Shown: piece by piece, positions 10,789 to 18,171 of the stretch
Numbering within the stretch: the stretch's first letter is position 1
How the letters are laid out: each line of letters opens with the position of its first letter
From: a virus
Reading direction: 5' to 3' (one strand)
IMG/VR virus record: IMGVR_UViG_3300004460_000008
Span: 1-28,281 of that record
Length of the DNA: 28,281 nt
The notes under the pieces: generated by a model
The model's input: the letters and a program-made list of their open reading frames with translations, nothing else
The model's database searches: none
Told to the model about the DNA's origin: nothing
Made by a program: the position numbers and the translations under genes

Positions 10789-11834
10789 AATTAACTGACA
10801 AACAAAAAACCTTAATACAGGAAAAGTATCAAGACTTTCCAGATTTAATAGAATTAACCAGGATGGTATTTGAAGATGATTCTCTAGACGGTCGAACAAA
10901 AGAAGGTCGCGCTGTCAGGGAGTTCTTGGTTGATAATTCTATCGATTATACGACAACAAAAAAAGAAAAGAAAGATGATATTGAGTTTTCTGAAGAACAA
11001 GGCGAATTTATATTGCAATATGCTAAAGAAGGTATGTCTGCTTATGAAATTTCTAAAATATTATTTCCAGACGTAAATGTAACAAATTTAAGTAAAGAAG
11101 TGATAGAATTAGCTGAACATATAAAAAATATAGACCCAGCTTTATTAGCTCCATCAGAAAACGCGCTTAATAACACCTACTTTCCTCCTAGAGCTATATC
11201 AAGGGTAATTAAGAAGATTAATGATTATTGCGCTATAAATTTAGAAGAAAAAGCGTTAAATAGAGAAGAAATTGATAATATAGAAAGTGCAATAAGATTT
11301 CTTGCTGCGCCTAGATTTGTTCAGGTCATGAATACTTATAGCGCCATGGACGATAGGAATTTATTCGAAGCAGAGTTTATTCGTTCTGTTTGGGACAAGC
11401 CTGACTTAACAAGTGATGAGCTTAACTTGTATATTAACGTATGTATGGATTATATACATTTAAAAAATATTAGCAAAGCAATTGATAAATTAAATAGAAT
11501 GTTTGAGGAGTGTGAAGATCAAAGGGATATGACTGTTAGGCTAGCAGAGTTGTTAAAAACTAAAAGTGAAGAATATAACCAATGTGAAAAACGTCAAGAG
11601 ACTTTAATAGCTAGATTGAATGGTGATAGAAAAGAAAGAGTTAAAAATAGACATAAAGATAATGCTTCAATAATATCTTTGGTTAGAGTATTTCAAAATG
11701 AAACAGATAGAAAACGAATGGTTAATATGGCTGAAAAACAAAAATTATTAATAAAAGAAGAGGTTGACGGTCTAGAGAGAATGGATGTCTGGAAAGCTAG
11801 AGTTCTTGGAATTTCTAAAGATGAAGCAATATGA
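10785..11834 (+). CDS. Helical hypothetical protein, 349 aa (possible small terminase)
   Basis: The N-terminal third has two helix-turn-helix-like stretches (around 31-60 and 72-100, including GMSAYEISKILFPDVNVTNL). The C-terminal half is long helix, probably coiled coil (LNRMFEECEDQRDMTVRLAE and onward to about residue 325). DNA-binding N terminus plus oligomerising helices, just upstream of the packaging ATPase, would fit a small terminase subunit, but I do not recognise the family. It overlaps both neighbours by 4 nt (ATGA), so all three are translationally coupled. Confidence 0.7.
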   Translation: MKLTDKQKTLIQEKYQDFPDLIELTRMVFEDDSLDGRTKEGRAVREFLVDNSIDYTTTKKEKKDDIEFSEEQGEFILQYAKEGMSAYEISKILFPDVNVTNLSKEVIELAEHIKNIDPALLAPSENALNNTYFPPRAISRVIKKINDYCAINLEEKALNREEIDNIESAIRFLAAPRFVQVMNTYSAMDDRNLFEAEFIRSVWDKPDLTSDELNLYINVCMDYIHLKNISKAIDKLNRMFEECEDQRDMTVRLAELLKTKSEEYNQCEKRQETLIARLNGDRKERVKNRHKDNASIISLVRVFQNETDRKRMVNMAEKQKLLIKEEVDGLERMDVWKARVLGISKDEAI

Positions 11835-12520
11835 AACTAAAACACATCCACAAATCAGCTAGCAGCCTCGGACAGAGGTACTATACCATGTCTGCCGCAA
11901 TAAACGTTTTTACGCAGTCCTACGGGCATAATATCGTACAAATTGGATCTCAACCTAGGAACTCGGCGCATTCTAATTTTGATTTGTTTGATTTTTATGC
12001 TGAGTTAGTGAAAGATTGTCACAAAGTATCTTATACTATACTTCATGAGTCTGATAACATTACCCAACAAAGAAGAGAGAGAGATTTAAACAGTATAATA
12101 TATAATAAGTATAATAGCGAATCTGATAGAATAAGAATAAGAAATATAAAAGATAGTAACATACATGAAAAAACAGATAATATAGATTTATTAATATTAA
12201 ATGATATATACTTTCCTATAGAAGAACTTACCACAAGGGTTTGCCCGAGTGCAGATTACTTATCTGGTAGAAACATGCTATACTCATTAACGGATTCTGA
12301 AATGAGTCATTCTTACGGTGAAATCATCAATCCCTCAAAGGAAAGGTGTTTATACGAGTACAAGCTATTCAAGAATAAACTTGGTAGATCCTCAATCGTG
12401 ATCTTAGAAGGGAATGATTATCCTGGCGGCGCACAAACTTCCCTTGTTAAAAAACAACTGGGAAGTGATGGATTTATTTGTTTATTAGATTTACAACAAT
12501 CAGTGTGGATAAAAAGGTAA
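11831..12520 (+). CDS. SAM-dependent methyltransferase-like protein, 229 aa
   Basis: The order of motifs fits a class I methyltransferase fold: HNIVQIGS (34-41) as motif I; an acidic strand end in IDLLILND (118-125); and a late strand SSIVILEGNDYPGG (187-200) followed by helix and final strands (GFICLLDLQQSVWI). This resembles small methyltransferases of the Methyltransf_24 type. The canonical glycine-rich loop is reduced, so SAM binding is uncertain and the substrate is unknown. The gene sits between the 10785 gene and the nuclease/terminase pair. Confidence 0.45.
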   Translation: MKLKHIHKSASSLGQRYYTMSAAINVFTQSYGHNIVQIGSQPRNSAHSNFDLFDFYAELVKDCHKVSYTILHESDNITQQRRERDLNSIIYNKYNSESDRIRIRNIKDSNIHEKTDNIDLLILNDIYFPIEELTTRVCPSADYLSGRNMLYSLTDSEMSHSYGEIINPSKERCLYEYKLFKNKLGRSSIVILEGNDYPGGAQTSLVKKQLGSDGFICLLDLQQSVWIKR

Positions 12521-13446
12521 ATTTTAATTGTAAAATATGTGATGCTGAGTTTGATTCTGAACGATCACTACATGCACATATTAAGGCTCATAAAATATTA
12601 TTATCAGAATATTATATTACATACTATCCTAGATATAATTTATATACAAATGAGTTAATTCCTTTTAAGAATAAAGATCAATATTTTTCTACTTATTTTT
12701 CTAATAGTATTGAAATGGAAAAATGGGCGGCGACAGCCGATGGCGAGCATGTGCAACAAATATTACTTGACATATTAAATAAAAGAATAATTAGTAAAAA
12801 TTTACAATACGCGCCAAATCATTTAGAATTAATGCTACTTGAGCTTCCTACAATAGAGATATATAAAACATATTTCGGTTCATATAACGAAGCCTGTCGC
12901 AGGCTTCAGGTTGAGCCGTTATTAAATAAAAGTATAAAAGGTAAATTTTTAAACTTCGATGAAAATTTAAAGAATATGCAGATTATGATAGATACTAGAG
13001 AGCAAACGCCACTAAAATTCAAGAACAGTAAACCTCATAAACTAGATTTTGGTGATTATACAGCTGCGGGAGAATATTATAATAAGACCTATATAGATAG
13101 AAAAAGCGAAACCGACTTTAAAACAACAATGACTGTTGGGTACGAGAGGTTTAGAAGAGAATTGCAAAGAGCTAAAGAATTCGACTCATTCTTATATATT
13201 GTTACGGAGAGTTCTATTGACAAAATAATAAATAATAATAAGTATGGTCCGCATAGATCAAATCTAACATTCGTGTGGCATCAAATGAGAACTTTATCGC
13301 ATGACTTCGCTAGGAGTTGTCAATTTATATTTTCTGGAGGAAGGAATTGGTCACAAGAGTTAATTCCTACGTTACTTTATGCTGGTAGAGAAATATGGCA
13401 CTCCGATGTACAATACTATATAGATAAAAGAATTTTAAAACTATGA
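12478..13446 (+). CDS. C2H2 zinc finger / ERCC4-type nuclease
   Basis: Three modules are visible: a C2H2 zinc finger (C18, C21, H34, H38; CKICDAEF...HAHIKAH); a middle stretch NHLELMLLELPTIEIYKTYF then GSYNEACRR, like the repeat found next to HNH homing endonucleases; and an ERCC4-type nuclease core with IDTREQTP (171-178), DFGDY (190-194) and IDRKSETD (206-213), which holds the acidic and lysine catalytic residues. XPF/Mus81-like ERCC4 domains cut branched DNA. The start is uncertain: numbering is from TTG 12478, GTG 12505 is an alternative, and both overlap the upstream gene. Directly followed by the large terminase (4-nt overlap), it probably trims DNA branches before packaging. Confidence 0.75.
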   Translation: MFIRFTTISVDKKVNFNCKICDAEFDSERSLHAHIKAHKILLSEYYITYYPRYNLYTNELIPFKNKDQYFSTYFSNSIEMEKWAATADGEHVQQILLDILNKRIISKNLQYAPNHLELMLLELPTIEIYKTYFGSYNEACRRLQVEPLLNKSIKGKFLNFDENLKNMQIMIDTREQTPLKFKNSKPHKLDFGDYTAAGEYYNKTYIDRKSETDFKTTMTVGYERFRRELQRAKEFDSFLYIVTESSIDKIINNNKYGPHRSNLTFVWHQMRTLSHDFARSCQFIFSGGRNWSQELIPTLLYAGREIWHSDVQYYIDKRILKL

Positions 13447-15311
13447 CTTGGGAAGAAGGAAATCAAAAAAGAAACCCTAAAGAATATGACATAAATAAAT
13501 TGTTATTAGAAACAGAGGGTTTTATGGACGAAAGAGAGGCTAAGGTTAAGTTGTACGAATTTCTTAGAGAGAACATTACTTTTAGCACAAACCTTATAGC
13601 TGGAGTTGATTTATTTCCATTTCAGCATATGGCTATAAAGGCTATGTTTGAGAGTGATTATTTTTTAGGCATATGGTCTCGTGGTATGTCGAAATCTTGG
13701 ACTACTGGTATTTTTGCGTTCATGGATGCTATAATGAATCAAGGAGTTGAAATAGGCATATTATCAAAGTCCTTTCGTCAGGCTAAAATGATTTTTAAAA
13801 AAATTGAAGATATAGCTGCCAAGCCCGAAGCTAATTATCTAACTCAATGTATAACTAAAGTTACAAAAGCTAATGATGAATGGGTGATGCAGATAGGAGA
13901 GAGCTCAATAAGAGCTTTGCCTTTAGGTGATGGATCTAAACTTCGTGGTTTTAGGTTTCATAGAATAATCATCGATGAGATGCTTCTTATGCCTGAAAGA
14001 ATATATAATGAGGTTATAGTGCCATTCTTATCTGTCGTTCAGAATCCAAAAGAAAGGGAGGATTTGTTTAATTTTGAAAGTCAACTTATTGAGCAAGGAG
14101 AAATGAAGGAAGAGGATAGATTTATCTGGCCTAATAATAAACTTATAATGTTATCTTCCGCTAGTTATAAGTTTGAGTATTTATACAAATTGTATGAGAA
14201 TTTTGAAGGACTTATTAAGCAGGGAGAATCAGGAGGTAAAAATAAAGCTTCCAGAACAATAATGCATTTCTCTTACGATTGCGCACCCAAACAACTTTTT
14301 GATGTAAATCTTATTGAGCAAGCTAAATCAACAATGAGTCAAAGTCAGTATGACAGGGAGTTTGGCGCTATATTCACAGATGATAGCTCTGGGTATTTTA
14401 AAATATCTAAAATGAAAGAGTGTACGGTGGAAGAAGGCGTAGACCCATCAGTTGAAGTAAAAGGTGAAGAAGGAGCAGAATACTTATTGGCATTTGATCC
14501 CAGCTGGGCCGAGAGTGAAAGTTCCGATGATTTTGCGATGCAAGTATTCAAAATGAACAAAGAAACTAAACAAGGGGTTCTAGTGCATGTATACGCTATG
14601 GCTGGAGAAAGTTTGAAAAATCATATTAATTATTTTATTTATTTATTAGAAAATTTTAATATTGTATCTATTGTTGGAGATTATAATGGAGGAGTGCAAT
14701 TTTTAAACGCCGTAAAGGAAAGTTCTATATTTAAACATACCAAGCTTAATATTAATATAATCCAAACTGAATTTGACGATATCGAAAATTACCACAAATC
14801 ATTACGAATGGCTAAAGCTGAATTCTCTAAAGATGGTATACCATGTTGTTTAAGAAAGCCTACTTCTGGTTGGATTAGAAGAGCTAATGAACTGCTCCAG
14901 GCAAGCTTTGATCACAAAAGAATTTGGTTCGCTTCAAGAGCAATGGATGAAAGTTACCACAGACAAAGAAAGAAGAAGATACCAATTAAAAATTTAAAGT
15001 TCATGAATTTTGCTGACGATGAGGAAGAACAGAATGACGCAGCCAAAATGATTGACTTGGTAGAGCATCAGCACGATATGATGGATTATACAAAAGGTCA
15101 GTGTGCGTTAATAGAAGTAAAGTCATCTCCACAAGGAACTCAAACTTTTGACCTACCTTTAAATTTAAAAAAAACCACTGGACCGAGTAAAGTTAGAAAA
15201 GACTGCTACTCAGCTTTAATATTAGGCAACTGGATGATTAAAATATACAACGACGTTGAGGATTACAAAGATGAGGTTGTAAGTTCATTTGTTCCAATGT
15301 TTATAAAGTGA
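13443..15311 (+). CDS. terL: Large terminase subunit (packaging ATPase/nuclease)
   Basis: The 622-residue protein has the two-domain terminase layout. The ATPase has a phage-type Walker A, SRGMSKSWT (79-87), and Walker B RIIIDEM (174-180). The nuclease has FDPSW (D352) and GDYNGG (D413), with a further acidic site near NDAAKMIDLVEHQHDMMDY. The enzyme pumps DNA into proheads and cuts the concatemer. It overlaps the nuclease gene by 4 nt and is followed after 43 nt by the portal gene, which has its own putative promoter. Confidence 0.93.
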   Translation: MTWEEGNQKRNPKEYDINKLLLETEGFMDEREAKVKLYEFLRENITFSTNLIAGVDLFPFQHMAIKAMFESDYFLGIWSRGMSKSWTTGIFAFMDAIMNQGVEIGILSKSFRQAKMIFKKIEDIAAKPEANYLTQCITKVTKANDEWVMQIGESSIRALPLGDGSKLRGFRFHRIIIDEMLLMPERIYNEVIVPFLSVVQNPKEREDLFNFESQLIEQGEMKEEDRFIWPNNKLIMLSSASYKFEYLYKLYENFEGLIKQGESGGKNKASRTIMHFSYDCAPKQLFDVNLIEQAKSTMSQSQYDREFGAIFTDDSSGYFKISKMKECTVEEGVDPSVEVKGEEGAEYLLAFDPSWAESESSDDFAMQVFKMNKETKQGVLVHVYAMAGESLKNHINYFIYLLENFNIVSIVGDYNGGVQFLNAVKESSIFKHTKLNINIIQTEFDDIENYHKSLRMAKAEFSKDGIPCCLRKPTSGWIRRANELLQASFDHKRIWFASRAMDESYHRQRKKKIPIKNLKFMNFADDEEEQNDAAKMIDLVEHQHDMMDYTKGQCALIEVKSSPQGTQTFDLPLNLKKTTGPSKVRKDCYSALILGNWMIKIYNDVEDYKDEVVSSFVPMFIK

Positions 15312-15339
15312 CTTTAAAAGTGACATTTTAACTTTTTCG

Positions 15340-15347
15340 TGTATAAT
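15340..15347 (+). promoter_or_regulatory. Candidate late promoter box TGTATAAT
   Basis: TGTATAAT begins 15 nt before the portal ATG and is followed by ATAAGTA. A GTGACA 16 bp upstream of TATAAT may serve as a weak -35. It shares its pattern with 8329, 17424 and 18156. Confidence 0.45.
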
Positions 15348-15354
15348 ATAAGTA

Positions 15355-17415
15355 ATGAGCAAGCCTAAAAGAAAATATACAAAAAAATCATCTTATTGGA
15401 ATAACCTTTCCAGAAGAACTGAAGTAAATCTAGGTTCCGATGGTGATTCCGTAGAGCCAGTAATGTGTGGTGATAACTATTACGTTAGCAACTCAAGTGT
15501 AAAGAGCGTTAAGAATATTCCTCAAAACTCTTCAGTTGCGTCATCAATTTCAGATGCATTAAGGTCTGGAGGGTCATCTAGCACAGGAACTAGGTTTAAT
15601 AGAGCTAGCTCAAGCTCTAAAAGAGAGAAGTATAAAAACATTAGCGAGGGAATGTTGCCTTACGATGTGTCGGCGGAAGGTATTGATGTAAGGGAGTCTA
15701 TTGAGTTATGTCAAAAGGCTTACGCTAACATACCAATTTTCAGAAATGCTGTAGACGTCATGTCTGAGTTTTCTAATTCAGAAATATATTTAGAAGGAGG
15801 AAGTGAAAGCGCGAGAAGTTTTATTGAAAAATGGCTTGAGAAAGTCAATCTATGGAAACTTAAAGATCAATACTTTAGAGAATATTATAGGTCTGGAAAT
15901 GTATTTTTGTATAGAATAGATGGTAAATTCAAAAAAGAAGATGTGTCTAAATTTAATAAAATATACGGAAATTCAAAATTTTTAGACCCTGGGAAAATTC
16001 CCTTAAGATATATTTTATTAAATCCATACGATATAGTGTCCACTAAAAGTACATCTTTTGAAGGCGGTGTTTATAAAAAACTTTTATCTGAATACGAGTT
16101 AGAAAGATTAAGAACCCCCAAAACGCCTGAAGATCAAGAAATTTTTGACGCGCTAGATAAAAAAACCCAGAACTTAATTAAGCAGGGCGGATTTTCTACA
16201 AGAGGTCTTTCTGTTAATCTAGATGAAAAAAGATTAATTTATTCATTTTATAAAAAACAAGATTATGAGCCATTTGCTATTCCTTTTGGATATCCAGTAT
16301 TAGATGATCTAAATTGGAAGATAGAACTTAAGAAAATTGACCAGGCGGTTAGTAGAACAATCGAAAATGTAGTATTATTAATAACTATGGGAGCCGAGCC
16401 TGATAAAGGTGGAATTAATCCACATAGCCTTAGTGCAATGCAATGTTTATTTCAAAATGAAAGTGTCGGGAGGGTACTGGTTAGTGATTATACAACAAAA
16501 GCTGATTTTGTTATACCTGATATAAATAAAATTTTAGGCCCAAGCAAATATGAAATTGTAAATCAAGATATTAGAGAAGGTTTACAAAATATAATTGTCG
16601 GAAAAGAAAATTATTCAAGCACTCAGATTAAAGCTCAAATATTTTTAGAAAGATTAAAAGAAGCTAGGAACGCATTTTTAAATGACTTCCTAATGCCTCA
16701 AGTAAAAATTGTTTGCCAAGCATTAGGGTTTAGAAAATACCCGACAGTTAGATTTCAAGAAGTCGATATTAAGGATGAGATTCAATTCCAAAGAGTTGTT
16801 ACGAGATTGTTAGAAATTGGTATTATATCCCCAGAGCAAGGTTTATCAGCTATTAGAACTGGCTTATTTCCTCATCCAGATACAATGTCAGACGCTCAAA
16901 GAAAGTATGCAGAAGATAGAGGAGAAGGAATGTATAACCCTTTAATTGGTGGTGTTCCTCCTATCGAGCCCGCTGGCGCAGAAGAAGAAAGAGATTTAAG
17001 GGAGGATCAGTCCAAAAACCCAGATCCACCCAAACAAAATCAACAAGCTCCAAAAAAAGCGCCTAGTCAACCAGGTCGCCCAACAGGAGCTACGGCAGAA
17101 GATTTATATTCCAGGAAAGACTTGCAATCTATAATTTATAAAATAGAAAAGCTAAGGACTTCTGCTGCAAAAGAAGTGAAAGATAAATTCTCTGTAAAAA
17201 GATTAAATAAAAATCAAACGAAGATAGTTGATAGTTTAGTTGAAGCTATTGTAACTTCCACGGAAAAAGATTCTTGGGAAAAAGAATTAAAAGCTTGCGT
17301 AAAAGATAATGAAAAAATGGCTGATTTAAAAACTTTAAAAGAGATTTCGGATATTAGCTCGGATCATCAACTTCCTGACTACCCATCAGCTATATTATTT
17401 CATAGTAAAAAATAA
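15355..17415 (+). CDS. Portal protein
   Basis: At 686 residues with a long Ser/Asn-rich N terminus (about 1-95), the protein then shows the portal core: FRNAVDVMSEF, the FREYYRSGNVFLYR clip region and the helical IENVVLLITMGAEPDKGG segment. The C-terminal third is charged, with a Pro/Gln-rich linker (about 543-585). The position directly after the large terminase and before the head protease is that of a portal. It forms the dodecameric vertex through which DNA enters. A C-terminal tail of this length is larger than in many siphophage portals. Confidence 0.85.
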   Translation: MSKPKRKYTKKSSYWNNLSRRTEVNLGSDGDSVEPVMCGDNYYVSNSSVKSVKNIPQNSSVASSISDALRSGGSSSTGTRFNRASSSSKREKYKNISEGMLPYDVSAEGIDVRESIELCQKAYANIPIFRNAVDVMSEFSNSEIYLEGGSESARSFIEKWLEKVNLWKLKDQYFREYYRSGNVFLYRIDGKFKKEDVSKFNKIYGNSKFLDPGKIPLRYILLNPYDIVSTKSTSFEGGVYKKLLSEYELERLRTPKTPEDQEIFDALDKKTQNLIKQGGFSTRGLSVNLDEKRLIYSFYKKQDYEPFAIPFGYPVLDDLNWKIELKKIDQAVSRTIENVVLLITMGAEPDKGGINPHSLSAMQCLFQNESVGRVLVSDYTTKADFVIPDINKILGPSKYEIVNQDIREGLQNIIVGKENYSSTQIKAQIFLERLKEARNAFLNDFLMPQVKIVCQALGFRKYPTVRFQEVDIKDEIQFQRVVTRLLEIGIISPEQGLSAIRTGLFPHPDTMSDAQRKYAEDRGEGMYNPLIGGVPPIEPAGAEEERDLREDQSKNPDPPKQNQQAPKKAPSQPGRPTGATAEDLYSRKDLQSIIYKIEKLRTSAAKEVKDKFSVKRLNKNQTKIVDSLVEAIVTSTEKDSWEKELKACVKDNEKMADLKTLKEISDISSDHQLPDYPSAILFHSKK

Positions 17416-17423
17416 TTTTTTTG

Positions 17424-17431
17424 TGTATATG
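17424..17431 (+). promoter_or_regulatory. Candidate late promoter box TGTATATG
   Basis: TGTATATG begins 13 nt before the ATG at 17437, preceded by a T-tract (TTTTTTTG). It shares its pattern with the boxes at 8329, 15340 and 18156. Confidence 0.4.
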
Positions 17432-17436
17432 TATGC

Positions 17437-18147
17437 ATGCATAAACATATTATAGATCTATCAGATAAAATTAAATCTCACGAACTTTTTTGCGACTGTG
17501 GAGAAGGTGGAGTGGAAGACATTTCAAATGAGTCCTGGGCTGCAGAAAAAAATAAAGGCAAAAAACTAAACAAACCTTTTAGGACGTCAGGTGGTCCGAA
17601 GAAATTTTCGGTTTATGTTAAAAACGACAAGGGCAATATCGTGAAAGTAAATTTCGGCGACCCTGACATGTCAATTAAAAGAGATAACCCAGCAAGAAGA
17701 AAGTCCTTTAGGGCTAGGCATAACTGCGATAATCCTGGGCCAAAAACGAAAGCTAGATACTGGTCTTGTCGCCAATGGAGAGCTGGATCTAAAGTTGAGG
17801 GTTCAGATGTAGAATTTTCTCAAGAAGAGGTTGAAGATATTATATTGGATGAACTCGACGAGTCTGAAGCTAAAGGTAAGGGTTTATGGCACAACATTAG
17901 AGAAAAGAAAAAAAGAATGGGTAAAAATTATAAACCAGCAAAACCTGGAGATAAGGATTATCCAGACCCAAAATCTTTAAAAAAGGCTCAAAAACCCTCT
18001 AAAAAGAAAAAAGAGTCCAAAGGAGAATTAACAAAAGAACAAAAAACTCTTCCACCAGCTTTACAAAAAAAGATTTTACAGAAAAAAGGTAAGTCTCCAA
18101 AGAAGGAAGACGAGAAGACTGGTAAAAAAAATAAGAAAAGTAAATAA
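17437..18147 (+). CDS. Head-region protein with conserved Cys/Arg domain and basic tail, 236 aa
   Basis: Residues 51-114 (SGGPKKFSVYVKNDKGNIVK, VNFGDPDMSIKRDNPARRKS, FRARHNCDNPGPKTKARYWS) match a small domain seen in many phages and some large DNA viruses, usually next to head genes; its function is not established. Cysteines at 19, 21, 97 and 111 could bind a metal. The C-terminal 90 residues are almost all Lys, Pro and Glu (KKKRMGKNYKPAKPGDKDYP and similar). Between portal and protease it may be an internal head or core protein that contacts DNA. Confidence 0.75.
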   Translation: MHKHIIDLSDKIKSHELFCDCGEGGVEDISNESWAAEKNKGKKLNKPFRTSGGPKKFSVYVKNDKGNIVKVNFGDPDMSIKRDNPARRKSFRARHNCDNPGPKTKARYWSCRQWRAGSKVEGSDVEFSQEEVEDIILDELDESEAKGKGLWHNIREKKKRMGKNYKPAKPGDKDYPDPKSLKKAQKPSKKKKESKGELTKEQKTLPPALQKKILQKKGKSPKKEDEKTGKKNKKSK

Positions 18148-18155
18148 ATTCTTGG

Positions 18156-18163
18156 TGTATATA
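18156..18163 (+). promoter_or_regulatory. Candidate late promoter box TGTATATA
   Basis: TGTATATA begins 16 nt before the ATG at 18172, preceded by CTTGG. It shares its pattern with the boxes at 8329, 15340 and 17424. Confidence 0.4.
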
Positions 18164-18171
18164 TATAATAT

